Source of the DNA: CAWKCE01 sp032127035
GTDB lineage: Bacteria; Actinomycetota; Actinomycetes; JAHEKZ01
Direction of reading: 5' to 3'
Assembly (NCBI GenBank): GCA_963848085.1
Contig: CAWKCE010000004.1
Span: 124,001 to 188,000, forward strand
Length of the DNA: 64,000 bases
The translations under genes and the position numbers were made by a program. The notes below the pieces were generated by a model. That model was not told where the DNA came from. It saw nothing but the letters and a program-made list of their open reading frames with translations, and ran no database searches. Of this stretch, positions 1 through 8,234 are shown one piece after another (position 1 is the first letter of the stretch; the number at the start of each line of letters is the position of its first letter).

Positions 1-698
1 TCCTCGGCCACGCGCAGAGCAGTGTCGAGCGCCCGGCTGTGCGCGCCGGTGTCCTCATGCACTTTGAAGCCGCAGACCCCGCCGTCGACGAGTGCCTCGA
101 CGAGCGGGGCTTCCGAGCTGGCGGAGCCGCGCCCCAGGAAGCCGATGTTCACCGGCCAGGCGTCGAAGGCTCCGAAGGCGTTGCGCAGGCCCCAGGGGGA
201 GTTGACGCCGACGCCCCAGACTGGCCCGAACTCCTGGCCAATGATCGTCGTCACGCCCGACGCGAGGGCGGCCTCCATGATCCGCGGCGACATCAAGTGC
301 ACGTGCGGGTCGATGGCACCCGGAGTGGCGATGAGCCCCTCGCCGCTCACCACCGCCGTCCCGGTGCCGACGACGACGTCGACGGCGTCCAGGGTGTCTG
401 GGTTGCCGGCGCGGCCGATTGCGTGGATGCGGCCCTCACGAATGCCGATGGACGTCTTGCCCACGCCGAGCACCGGGTCGATCACGACAACGTTGGAGAC
501 CACCACGTCGCACGTCTCCCGCACCGTCGCGGCCTTCAGATGCATCCCGTCGCGAGCGGTCTTCCCGAAGCCCATGACGAACTCGTCCCCTGGCCGCTGG
601 GAGTCGTAGGTAACCTCGACGACGAGGCCGGTGTCGGCGAGGCGGACCCGGTCACCGGTGGTCGGCCCGTGAACCGCCGCCTGGTCTGCGCGGTTCAT
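1..698 (-). CDS. ureC: Urease subunit alpha (partial; N-terminal 232 residues)
   Basis: This is the catalytic subunit of urease, which hydrolyses urea to ammonia and carbamate at a dinuclear nickel site in the cytoplasm. The ATG at 696-698 opens a frame that runs off the left edge, so about 40% of a usual 570-residue UreC is visible. The first metal-binding histidine pair is present in DPHVHL, and the carbamylated-lysine segment is present as GFKVHED. The start overlaps the stop of the gamma-beta fusion gene by ATGA, so the two are translationally coupled. The accessory genes ureEFGD are expected further left but are not visible. The identification is certain. Confidence 0.97.
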   Translation of the reverse strand, partial: MNRADQAAVHGPTTGDRVRLADTGLVVEVTYDSQRPGDEFVMGFGKTARDGMHLKAATVRETCDVVVSNVVVIDPVLGVGKTSIGIREGRIHAIGRAGNPDTLDAVDVVVGTGTAVVSGEGLIATPGAIDPHVHLMSPRIMEAALASGVTTIIGQEFGPVWGVGVNSPWGLRNAFGAFDAWPVNIGFLGRGSASSEAPLVEALVDGGVCGFKVHEDTGAHSRALDTALRVAE

Positions 699-1393
699 GC
701 TTGGGCCTCCTGCCCGGCGTCGAGGTAGCCACAGGCACGGGCTCGTGCCAGTGCCTCCTCCTTTGCGCCGGGAGCGTCGAGCGGCCCGTCGACGAGTCCG
801 GCGAAGCCAATGACCACGCGTGCCCCGCCAATGGCAGTGACCTCCACCGTTGAGGTGGTGTCTGGGTCGAACGTCACGGCGCTGCCGGCGGGGATGGCGA
901 GCCGCATCCCGAACGCCGCGGCGCGGTCAAACTTCAGGCGTGGGTTCACCTCGAAGAAGTGGAAGTGGGACGTGACGCTGATCGGGACGCCGGCGGTGTT
1001 GGTCACCGAAACCGCAACCAGGTCGCCGTAGTCGGGGGTCACCGGCGAACCGTCATGGAGTAACGCTCCCGGCGCGGCGTCGGCGCCCGTCGGGCCAAAG
1101 GGCTCTGACACCACGGCGAGGCGGGTCCCGTCGTCGAAGACTGCCTCCACCCAGATGTCGCCGACGACGTCTGCCACCCCCGGGAGCACGTCCTCCGGTC
1201 CGAGGATGCCGCGCCCGATCTCGAGTGCCTCGGCCAGCCGCTTCCCGTCGCGCGCGGCCTCGATGACCGCGTCCGACACCAGCGCTGTCGCCTCTGGAAC
1301 GTTCAGCTGAAGGCCGCGGCTCCGGCGTGCCCGCGCCAGCTCGGCGGCGGAGAAGATAAGCAGGCGGTCCCGCTCGGTCGGCGTCAGTCGCAT
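695..1393 (-). CDS. ureAB: Urease subunit gamma/beta fusion
   Basis: The 232-residue protein joins the two small structural urease subunits in one chain. Residues 1-100 are the gamma subunit, starting MRLTPTERDRLLIF, and about 110-225 are the beta subunit, with the conserved TSHFHFFEVNP segment. Many bacteria encode UreA and UreB separately, but fused forms occur in several lineages. It is the first visible gene of the leftward urease operon and overlaps ureC by four bases. The divergent hydrolase gene starts 86 bp away, so 1394-1479 must hold both promoters. Nickel is bound by ureC, not by this subunit. Confidence 0.96.
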   Translation of the reverse strand: MRLTPTERDRLLIFSAAELARARRSRGLQLNVPEATALVSDAVIEAARDGKRLAEALEIGRGILGPEDVLPGVADVVGDIWVEAVFDDGTRLAVVSEPFGPTGADAAPGALLHDGSPVTPDYGDLVAVSVTNTAGVPISVTSHFHFFEVNPRLKFDRAAAFGMRLAIPAGSAVTFDPDTTSTVEVTAIGGARVVIGFAGLVDGPLDAPGAKEEALARARACGYLDAGQEAQA

Positions 1394-1479
1394 GCACCGA
1401 TCATGCCGCGCGCCGGGCTGCTGCGCGGCCTATGCTCGCCGCCGAGCGCGTCGCGTCGGGTCGGATGGGGGAGGACGCC

Positions 1480-3000
1480 ATGGTCACAGCGGGTGCGGTT
1501 GCCTCCCCGCACGGAGCGGCCACGCGGGCCGGGCTGCGAGCTCTCGCCGACGGGGGGTCGGCCGTGGACGCCGCAATCACGGCGGCGGCGGTGCTGGCCG
1601 TGGTTGCTCCGGACCAGTGTGGGCTGGGGGGCGATGCCGTCGCCCTGGTTGCGCGCAGTCCCGACGAGGTGGCCTGCTTCCAGGGTGCGGGGCGGTCCGC
1701 CCGCGCCGTCGACGTCGACGAGGTTCGTCGGGCCGGCTCGGGCCAGATGCCGGCCTTGGGTGCCCACTCGGTCACGGTGCCAGGCGCGTTGTCGACCTGG
1801 GGGGCCATGCACGGCCACTCCGGGCGCCTTCCGTGGAGCACGCTGCTGGAGCCGGCCCGGGAAGTCGCTGCCGAGGGGTTCGCCGTCGGCGAGCGCCTGC
1901 ACCGGTCGATTGCCGGGTCGACCGACCGGATGAGCGCCGACGCGGGGCTTCGGAGTCTGGTCGTGCCCGGCGGCGTTCCCCTCGCGGTCGGGAGTCGGCT
2001 CCGGCAGCCGGAACTGGCGGCAACTCTGGCAGTGCTGGCCGGCGAAGGGCCAGCGGCCTTGTACCAGGGAGAGCTCGGTGCCCAGCTGCTGGACTTCTTG
2101 CGCGAATCCGGCTCGGCGCTGTCTGCCGCCGACCTCGCCGGCCACACGTGCGACCTCAGCTCGGCAGTCAGCACTGGCTGGTCGGGCACGCGGCTGTGGA
2201 CCGCGCCGCCGCCCTCGCAAGGACTGCTGTTGTTCCAGATCCTCGCCGGGATGGACGATGCATCCGGTGACCGGGACTGGCTTGGGGAAGGGGCCGGGCA
2301 GCTGGCCAACCTCTTCGCGCGCTCGGTGCGGTACCGCGAGGCCAACCTGGCCGACCCGATCGGCATACCAGGGCTTCTTGATGTGGGTGCCTGGCTGGCG
2401 ACCGGTGACGACGGGTCGACTCCAGTCCGCCGGCCGGACGGGGACACCGTCGCGGTGGTCGCAGTTGACGACGACGGGTGCTTTGTGTCGCTCATCTTCA
2501 GCCTGTTCGACGGCTTCGGCTCCGGCCTGCGGGATCCGGCAACGGGCATCGTCCTCCACAACCGTGGGGCCGGGTTCACCCTCGACGAAGGCTCACCGAA
2601 CTGCCTGGCCCCGGGACGACGGCCGGCACACAGCCTGATGCCGGTGCTGGTGGCCGACGCCGGGGGGCTGCTCGGCGCCCACGGCACGATGGGTGGGTAC
2701 GGCCAGCCGCAGATCCACGCGCAGCTGGTGCTGCGCCTCGCCTCGGGTCTGACGCCGCAACAGGCAGTGGCGGCGCCGCGCTTCGTGGTCGGTCGGTCGG
2801 ACGCGGGTGGGCCGCTTCGCATTGCCGTCGAGAGGTCGGCCCCCGGGCCGATGGTGGCGGCGCTCCAGCGCGCCGGGCTACCCGTGGAGATGCGTGCGGA
2901 CCGCGACCCCGAGGTTGGGCACGCGCAGCTGGTGCGGCGAGCGATCGACGGTGAGCTGGACGCCGGCAGCGACCCGCGGGCGGACGGGCTGGGTCAGTAA
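1480..3000 (+). CDS. Gamma-glutamyltransferase-family Ntn hydrolase (GGT or oxamate-amidohydrolase-like)
   Basis: The 506-residue protein is a member of the gamma-glutamyltranspeptidase family, made as a proenzyme that cleaves itself in front of a catalytic threonine. The candidate nucleophile is Thr323 in GDTVAVVAVD. The downstream GSGLRDPATGIVLHNRGAGF segment is typical of the small subunit. The GTMGGYGQPQ motif is closer, from memory, to the GGT-like branch containing HpxW oxamate amidohydrolase than to glutathione-cleaving GGT, whose usual TTH at the cleavage site is also missing. No signal peptide is seen, so it is probably cytoplasmic. ATG 1480 was chosen because GGGGGAGG lies at 1467-1473; ATG 1465 upstream lacks such a site. 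Being next to urease suggests nitrogen scavenging. Confidence 0.8.
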   Translation: MVTAGAVASPHGAATRAGLRALADGGSAVDAAITAAAVLAVVAPDQCGLGGDAVALVARSPDEVACFQGAGRSARAVDVDEVRRAGSGQMPALGAHSVTVPGALSTWGAMHGHSGRLPWSTLLEPAREVAAEGFAVGERLHRSIAGSTDRMSADAGLRSLVVPGGVPLAVGSRLRQPELAATLAVLAGEGPAALYQGELGAQLLDFLRESGSALSAADLAGHTCDLSSAVSTGWSGTRLWTAPPPSQGLLLFQILAGMDDASGDRDWLGEGAGQLANLFARSVRYREANLADPIGIPGLLDVGAWLATGDDGSTPVRRPDGDTVAVVAVDDDGCFVSLIFSLFDGFGSGLRDPATGIVLHNRGAGFTLDEGSPNCLAPGRRPAHSLMPVLVADAGGLLGAHGTMGGYGQPQIHAQLVLRLASGLTPQQAVAAPRFVVGRSDAGGPLRIAVERSAPGPMVAALQRAGLPVEMRADRDPEVGHAQLVRRAIDGELDAGSDPRADGLGQ

Positions 3001-3039
3001 GACCGGCGCCGGCGCGTGTCCGATGTCGTAGGGGTTCGC

Positions 3040-3555
3040 TCAGCCCCGACGCAGTGCCTTGGTGGGACCGGCGTGGCCGCCGGAGGCGCTGCCGAAGTTG
3101 AGACCGTCGACCTCGACCCGCAGCTTGTTGGGTGCGCCTGCCATGCACTTGCGAGGAATGACGATCCGGTAGGCACCGGTCTTGGGGCTCCTCGCGAAGA
3201 CGAACTTCCCGCAGGTGACCTCGGTCGCGTCCTCCGGCTTTCCGGTGGTGGTGGAGTAGAGCCCGGTGCCCCACGTCGATGCGCCGTAGCACCCGGCCTC
3301 CGCCATGAACAGGAGGCGACCGAGGCGGTTCGTGACGTTCACCTGCAGCGACTTGGCCTCTTTGCACGGCCGGCCGATCCCGAAGACCTTGGTGGTCAAC
3401 GCGTTGGTCGCGTTGTTCACGACGATCTTCCTGATGTCTCCGAAGGACCCCCCGTACTTGTCACCGGCAAGGGTCTGCGACTGGGCCTGAGCAGCACCGA
3501 CCCCCAATGCGAAGACAGTGGACAGGGCGATGAGGACGGCCATGGCTCGACGCAT
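3040..3555 (-). CDS. Small secreted protein of unknown function
   Basis: The 171-residue protein begins MRRAMAVLIALSTVFALG and has a clear Sec signal peptide ending near AQAQ. Four cysteines in the mature part (in GRPCKE, GCYG, VTCGK and RKCMAG) could form two disulfides. There is no recognised catalytic motif, and I do not recognise the family. The start at 3553-3555 was chosen because GGAGGAG sits just upstream on the coding strand; an upstream in-frame ATG would place the signal peptide internally. It is convergent with the GGT-like gene, with 39 bp between their stops, and divergent from the SDR gene. Confidence 0.75.
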   Translation of the reverse strand: MRRAMAVLIALSTVFALGVGAAQAQSQTLAGDKYGGSFGDIRKIVVNNATNALTTKVFGIGRPCKEAKSLQVNVTNRLGRLLFMAEAGCYGASTWGTGLYSTTTGKPEDATEVTCGKFVFARSPKTGAYRIVIPRKCMAGAPNKLRVEVDGLNFGSASGGHAGPTKALRRG

Positions 3556-3657
3556 CGGGACTCCTCCGGCTGGGGCGTTCGGGCGAATATATCCGCGAGA
3601 GGGGCTGGCTGTACGCGGAATGACGATCCGGTCATCGGTCTGCGCCATGATGGGGGT

Positions 3658-4431
3658 GTGGTCGATTCACCCAGGGTCGTTGTCACGGCTGGTGCTTCAG
3701 GTATTGGCGCCGCCATCGCGAAGAGCTTCCTCACCAACGGGGCGCGAGTGCACGTGTGCGACGTCGACGACGCTGCGATAGAACGCATGGGCCGGGAGCT
3801 GCCCGGAGTCGGGGCGACCAGAGTTGACGTCGCCAGCGAGAGTCAGGTCGACGACTGGTTGGGCCGGGTGCTCGGCGACTGGGGCGGGATCGACGTCCTG
3901 GTCAACAATGCCGGCATCGCGGGGCCTACGGCTGATGTGGAGGACATCACCGTTGACGAGTGGCGACGCTGCCTTGCCGTCGGGCTCGACAGCCAGTTCC
4001 TGACGTGCCGCCAGGTGGCGCCGGTGATGAAGCAGCAGCGATCCGGCTCGATCGTCAACATCTCGTCAACGGCCGGGCTGGTCGGATACGGTCGCCGCTC
4101 GCCCTACGCCGCCGCGAAGTGGGCGGTCATCGGGCTCACGAAGTCGCTCGCGATCGAGCTCGGTCCGTTTGGCGTGAGAGTGAACGCCGTCTGCCCCGGG
4201 TCGGTGTCCGGGGACCGCATGCGTCGGGTGGTCGCCGACCAGGCTTTGGCCAGCGGGCGCGAACCCTCCGAGATCGAGGCCGAGTACACGCAGGCGCAGT
4301 CCATCGGCCGGTTCGTGGAGCCGGCAGAGATCGCCGACATGTGCGTGTTCCTCGCGTCGCCGGAGGCGCGGATGGTGTCCGGCCAAGCGATCGCGGTGGA
4401 CGGACACACCGAGACGTACCACCTCGGCTGA
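3658..4431 (+). CDS. SDR-family NAD(P)-dependent oxidoreductase
   Basis: The 257-residue classical short-chain dehydrogenase has the cofactor motif TAGASGIG near the N-terminus, NNAGIAG in the middle, and the catalytic Ser-Tyr-Lys set in SSTAGLVGYGRRSPYAAAK. The substrate cannot be read from the sequence; FabG-like and sugar or steroid dehydrogenases share this pattern. The GTG at 3658 is the best in-frame start, because two ATGs just upstream (3647, 3650) are out of frame. The longer open frame further left runs through the region antisense to the secreted-protein gene and is not coding. The gene appears to stand alone. Confidence 0.85.
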   Translation: MVDSPRVVVTAGASGIGAAIAKSFLTNGARVHVCDVDDAAIERMGRELPGVGATRVDVASESQVDDWLGRVLGDWGGIDVLVNNAGIAGPTADVEDITVDEWRRCLAVGLDSQFLTCRQVAPVMKQQRSGSIVNISSTAGLVGYGRRSPYAAAKWAVIGLTKSLAIELGPFGVRVNAVCPGSVSGDRMRRVVADQALASGREPSEIEAEYTQAQSIGRFVEPAEIADMCVFLASPEARMVSGQAIAVDGHTETYHLG

Positions 4432-4494
4432 CGTCCCGCGGCCCCGTCGTGAGGATCAGAGCCACCGGGCGGCGTCTGGCGCTAGCCTGGTGCG

Positions 4495-5166
4495 ATGGTC
4501 GGTCCACAGCTTGAGCTCATGCCCGGTGAACGGATGGTCATCCACTCGCATCCGCACTGGTGGTTCTTCTGGAAGCAGGTGCTGGCCGGTGTCGGTGTGC
4601 TGGCACTGGCATCGCTGTTCGTGATCACGGGAGGTGCCGTGGGCACCTTCTTCGGCTGGGTGACGCTGCTCGCGCTGGTGGTGTGGTTGGCCAACACGGC
4701 GTACCAGTTCATCCAGTGGCAGACGACGCGGTTCGCTGTGACCGACCAGCGCGTGGCGTACCAGAGCGGGTTCTTCCATCGACGAGGCGTGTCCATCCCG
4801 CTGAACCGGGTCAACAACGTGAACTTCGAGCAGTCGCTGATCGCGCGGATCCTGGGCAACGGCATCGTCACGATCGAGTCCGCGGGGGAGACCGGGGACT
4901 CAGTGTTCGAGAACATCCCGCATCCGGAGCAAGTGCGTCAGACGATCTTCCAGCAGGTGGAGGCCGACGAGGTCTCCGACTCCGAGCGTGACGCGGCCGC
5001 GCTGGCCCGCGCCATGCAGCAGAGTGCGGCACCGGTTCCAGCGGCTTCGGGGGAGCACCCCAACACCCAGGAGCGGCTTCGCCAACTGGAGGAGCTACGG
5101 GCGCAAGGTCTGGTGTCCGACGAGGAGTTCGCCGCCAAGCGAGCCGCCATCCTGGCGGACCTCTAG
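4495..5166 (+). CDS. Membrane PH domain (bPH2/YdbS-like) protein with C-terminal SHOCT domain
   Basis: The 223-residue protein has two hydrophobic segments (about residues 27-47 and 52-72). A bacterial PH-like domain follows (about 75-150), with the typical FAVTDQRVAYQSG and IPLNRVNNVNFEQS stretches. After a linker the last 30 residues, LRQLEELRAQGLVSDEEF, form a SHOCT motif, a short oligomerisation module. Such proteins are membrane-associated scaffolds of unknown biochemical role. The ATG at 4495 places the first hydrophobic segment normally. It is convergent with the enoyl-CoA hydratase gene, 28 bp apart. Confidence 0.85.
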   Translation: MVGPQLELMPGERMVIHSHPHWWFFWKQVLAGVGVLALASLFVITGGAVGTFFGWVTLLALVVWLANTAYQFIQWQTTRFAVTDQRVAYQSGFFHRRGVSIPLNRVNNVNFEQSLIARILGNGIVTIESAGETGDSVFENIPHPEQVRQTIFQQVEADEVSDSERDAAALARAMQQSAAPVPAASGEHPNTQERLRQLEELRAQGLVSDEEFAAKRAAILADL

Positions 5167-5194
5167 CCGCAGGCGCCCGCTTCCCCGTGCCGGG

Positions 5195-5974
5195 CTAGCG
5201 ACCCCGCCACACCGGCGGTCGTCGCTCGGCGAAAGCTCTGGGGCCCTCCTCGGCGTCCGCCGACGAGAGCATTGCTCCGTAGGCGCGTAGCGAGCCCGAC
5301 TGAAGCAGCTCGAACCCCTCGCGGACGTCGAGACCATCGGTCTCCCGGACGACCTCGAGCACCGCCGCCACCGCGAGCGGGGCGGACTCCTCGATCGCCT
5401 CGGCCAGCTCCAGGGCCGCGTCCATCAGCGAAGCCGCCGGCACCACCCGGGTCACCAGACCCCACCGCGCGGCCTCGTCGGCCGGGATCCTGCGGCCGGT
5501 GAGGAGCCACTCCATGGCGACCGCCCGTGGCACCCGTGCCGGGACACGCAGCAGCCCGCCGGAGTCGGCCACGATGCCCAGCCTCACCTCGGGGAGTGCG
5601 AACTCGGCGTGGTCTGCAGCCACCACCAGGTCGGCCGCCAGAGCCAGCTCGAAGCCGCCACCCACCGCAAGCCCGTTCACCGCGGCGATCACCGGCTTGC
5701 CGATGTCGAAGAACTCGGTCAGACCGGCGAACCCGCCCGGGCTGTGGTCGGCGTCGACCGCCTCGCCCTCGGCGGCGGCCTTGAGGTCCCAGCCGGCCGA
5801 GAAGAAGCGCTCCCCGGCACCGGTCACGATGCCGACCCGCAGGGCGTCATCGTCTCGGAGCCGTGCGAACGCTCCATACAGCTGCAGGCTGGTCTCGACG
5901 TTGACCGCGTTCGCCTTGGGGACATCGAGCGTGACGATGAGCGCGGACCCGCTGATGTCGGTGTGGACGGTCAT
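5195..5974 (-). CDS. caiD: Crotonase-family enoyl-CoA hydratase, CaiD-like (carnitinyl-CoA dehydratase)
   Basis: The 259-residue crotonase-fold protein reads NGLAVGGGFELALAADLVVA followed by FALPEVRLGIVADSGGLLR. Both stretches, with the catalytic glutamates in FELALA and LPEVRLG, closely resemble E. coli CaiD, which interconverts crotonobetainyl-CoA and L-carnitinyl-CoA. The start at 5972-5974 overlaps the stop of the acyl-CoA dehydrogenase gene by ATGA, so the pair is translationally coupled. A carnitine dehydrogenase and a dehydrocarnitine-cleaving enzyme nearby support a role in betaine metabolism. A general enoyl-CoA hydratase is the alternative. The longer open frame towards 6703 is antisense-free overlap with the neighbour, not part of this gene. 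Confidence 0.8.
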   Translation of the reverse strand: MTVHTDISGSALIVTLDVPKANAVNVETSLQLYGAFARLRDDDALRVGIVTGAGERFFSAGWDLKAAAEGEAVDADHSPGGFAGLTEFFDIGKPVIAAVNGLAVGGGFELALAADLVVAADHAEFALPEVRLGIVADSGGLLRVPARVPRAVAMEWLLTGRRIPADEAARWGLVTRVVPAASLMDAALELAEAIEESAPLAVAAVLEVVRETDGLDVREGFELLQSGSLRAYGAMLSSADAEEGPRAFAERRPPVWRGR

Positions 5975-7140
5975 CGTGCCCTCGCCTCCAGCGGGCGCAG
6001 CAGCCCCCGCGAGATGATGTGTCGCTGGATCTCGCTGGTTCCGTCCCAGATCCGCTCGACGCGGGCGTCGCGCCACCAGCGCTCGACCAGGTACTCCTGG
6101 ACCAACCCCATCCCCCCGAACGCCTGGACCGCGCGGTCGGTGACCCTGCCGAGGGCCTCGGTGGCGTAGAGCTTGGCCATGGCGACGTCGATGTCCGTCA
6201 AGGTGCCGGCGTCCGCCCGAGCTGCCGCCTGCAGGGTCAACAGCTGTGCCGCCTCGATCTCCACGGCAGAGTCGGCCAGCTGGAACCCCAGTCCCTGGAA
6301 CCGGCCAACCGGCTGCCCGAACTGGTGGCGGGTGGCCGCCCAGTCCAAGGTGGTGGCAAGGACGCGCTGGGCTCGGCCGACGCTGTTTGCGGCCACGGCC
6401 AGTCGGGTGGCGCCGAGCCACTGCCCCATGAGGTCGAAGCCCTTGCCCGCCTCGCCGAGCAGGGCGTCCGCCGCGACGCGCACGTCTTCGAAGTGCAGCT
6501 CGCAGTGGTGGTACCCGCGGTGGGACACGCTGGCAGACCCGCGGGAGATCGTGAGCCCGGGGACGTCGGCGTCGACGAGGAACGCCGAGATGAGCTTGCG
6601 TGGTCCGCGAGCCGTGTCCTCCTCGCCCGTGGCGGCGAACAAGATGACGAAGTCGGAGATGTCGGCGTGGCTGATGAAGTGCTTCGTCCCGTTGATCCGC
6701 CACTCGTCCCCATCACGTTCGGCCTTGGTGGACATGCCACGAACGTCCGAGCCCGCGCCCGGCTCGGTCATCGCCAGACAGTCGTGCCGCTCGCCACGGA
6801 TGGCGGGAAGCAGGTACCGCTCCACCTGCTCGCCGGTACAGCCGAGCAGGATGTTGCTGGGACGTGACACCAGGTGGTGCAAGGCGAAGGACGTCTTCCC
6901 CAGCTCCCGCTCGACCAGGGTCAGCGTCACCGCGTCGAGCCCGCCGCCGCCAAGCTCCGCGGGCATGTTGGCCGCGTAGAGCCCCGCAGACAGGGCCTTG
7001 GTGCGGATCGCCGCCGCCAGCTCCGCCGGAACGTCGTCCAGGCGCTCCACCTCGTCCTCGTGCGGCATGAGCTCTCGTTCGACGAAGGCGCGCACCGTGT
7101 CCACCACGGCCCGCTGCTCGTCGGTGAGGTCGAAGTCCAT
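5971..7140 (-). CDS. Acyl-CoA dehydrogenase (possibly gamma-butyrobetainyl-CoA dehydrogenase)
   Basis: The 389-residue flavoprotein has the normal length and domain order of the acyl-CoA dehydrogenase family. It includes the FAD/substrate motif AMTEPGAGSDVRGM near residue 125 and a C-terminal RHQFGQPVGRFQ helix. The position holding the catalytic glutamate in medium-chain enzymes (YEGT) reads IWDGTSEIQ, so it is aspartate here. The base may be elsewhere, as in some branches of the family. It is the middle gene of thioesterase-dehydrogenase-CaiD, with 24 bp to the thioesterase and an ATGA overlap with caiD. In that context oxidation of gamma-butyrobetainyl-CoA to crotonobetainyl-CoA is the inferred step, but the sequence alone does not prove the substrate. 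Confidence 0.8.
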   Translation of the reverse strand: MDFDLTDEQRAVVDTVRAFVERELMPHEDEVERLDDVPAELAAAIRTKALSAGLYAANMPAELGGGGLDAVTLTLVERELGKTSFALHHLVSRPSNILLGCTGEQVERYLLPAIRGERHDCLAMTEPGAGSDVRGMSTKAERDGDEWRINGTKHFISHADISDFVILFAATGEEDTARGPRKLISAFLVDADVPGLTISRGSASVSHRGYHHCELHFEDVRVAADALLGEAGKGFDLMGQWLGATRLAVAANSVGRAQRVLATTLDWAATRHQFGQPVGRFQGLGFQLADSAVEIEAAQLLTLQAAARADAGTLTDIDVAMAKLYATEALGRVTDRAVQAFGGMGLVQEYLVERWWRDARVERIWDGTSEIQRHIISRGLLRPLEARAR

Positions 7141-7164
7141 GACTGCCTTTCTGGTCGGGTCTCG

Positions 7165-7746
7165 TCAGCGTCCGGGGAGGCCCATGACGTGGCCGACGTA
7201 CTCGGGTACCGGAAGTGATGCGTGCGCAAGTGCGATGGCGTCGAGGCGTGCCTTGAGGTAGCCCGGCAACGGGGACACCCTGCCGGCCGCCATGTCCACG
7301 TGGAGCAGCATCTGCTCTGCCGTCGCGACGAGGGATCCAGTGGTTTGGTCGTGCACTTCGTGCACCAGGTGCACCCGCTTGGCGTCGACGCCCAGCACCT
7401 GCAGTGTGAACGTGAGGTGGTCGCCTTCGTAAGCCTCGCCGGTGTGGTGCAGGTGCGTCTCCGCGGTGTAGAGAGACCCTCCGGCCGCCCGGTACTCCTC
7501 ATCGATACCGAAGTAGCGGAAGAAGGCATCGGCGTTGTCCCCGACAGCCAGGAGGTAGCTGGACTCGCTCATATGGCCGTTGTAGTCGCACCACGCGTGG
7601 GTCACTGTCGTCTCGTGGAGCCGCAGGGGTGCCGCGATGGGGGCGGACTCATTCCAGCCGGCGTGCGGTACCCCTTCATTGGGGGTGGTGACCCGGGAGG
7701 GCTCCGAGGAGTCCGGGCCGTTCCCCTCAACCGAACGTTCGGTCAT
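7165..7746 (-). CDS. Hotdog-fold acyl-CoA thioesterase (4HBT type) 1
   Basis: The 193-residue protein is a single hotdog domain preceded by about 40 poorly conserved, proline-rich residues. The 4HBT active-site pattern is visible in WCDYNGHMSESSYL, including the Asp-Tyr-Asn-Gly-His-Met stretch. It is the first gene of the leftward thioesterase-acyl-CoA dehydrogenase-caiD run. Related thioesterases in carnitine-degradation operons hydrolyse betainyl-CoA to glycine betaine, and that or carnitinyl-CoA hydrolysis is the inferred role. The start is uncertain: internal GTG codons near 7692 would remove part of the N-terminal extension. Its start lies only 29 bp from the divergent start of thioesterase 2. 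Confidence 0.75.
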   Translation of the reverse strand: MTERSVEGNGPDSSEPSRVTTPNEGVPHAGWNESAPIAAPLRLHETTVTHAWCDYNGHMSESSYLLAVGDNADAFFRYFGIDEEYRAAGGSLYTAETHLHHTGEAYEGDHLTFTLQVLGVDAKRVHLVHEVHDQTTGSLVATAEQMLLHVDMAAGRVSPLPGYLKARLDAIALAHASLPVPEYVGHVMGLPGR

Positions 7747-7775
7747 GTGGGCCTTCCTCGTGGCACGATCCTCCG

Positions 7776-8234
7776 GTGACGGAATTCTCGCCTGGATCCG
7801 GACCGTTCGCTGATTTCGCCTGCACTGTGCCGGGTACGGCGATCGACTACAACGGCCACATGAACGACGCCGCCTACGCGCAGGTGCTGGCCGACGCGAA
7901 CGAGCTCTTCCTCGACGCGCTCGGGCTGAGTGTGTCCTACCGCGAGCGCACCGGCTGCGCCCTCTACACCGTCGAGATGACCATCAAGTTCCGGCAGGAG
8001 GCGTCGCTCGGCGACACGCTGCGAGGACAGTCCTGGCTTGCCACCTGCGACGCGAAGCGGGTCGGCGTTCACACCCGCATCATCGCGGCGGACGGGAGGA
8101 CAGTGGCAACCGGGGACACGCTGTACCTCCATGTCGACACCGCCGCCGGTGGTGTTCGACCCTTCCCGCAAGACCGGGCCGCCGTCCTTGCTGAGGCGCT
8201 CGCTTCTCATGCCGACTCTCTGCCGGCCCGCTGA
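7776..8234 (+). CDS. Hotdog-fold acyl-CoA thioesterase (4HBT type) 2
   Basis: The 152-residue hotdog protein is a paralogue of the divergent thioesterase. It has the matching active-site stretch AIDYNGHMNDAAYAQ and, like it, a conserved TCDAKRVGVH segment (GVDAKRVHLV in the other). A second enzyme fits a pathway with two CoA-ester hydrolyses. The GTG at 7776 is the only sensible start before the active-site motif, with a weak ribosome site. Its 3' end overlaps the convergent carnitine dehydrogenase gene by 28 bp. The chemistry is inferred from context; any short polar acyl-CoA is possible. Confidence 0.75.
   Translation: MTEFSPGSGPFADFACTVPGTAIDYNGHMNDAAYAQVLADANELFLDALGLSVSYRERTGCALYTVEMTIKFRQEASLGDTLRGQSWLATCDAKRVGVHTRIIAADGRTVATGDTLYLHVDTAAGGVRPFPQDRAAVLAEALASHADSLPAR

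Noticed and set aside
5975..6703. N-terminal extension of the CaiD-like frame
   Set aside because: It overlaps the acyl-CoA dehydrogenase on the same strand in another frame; the crotonase domain begins at ATG 5972-5974.
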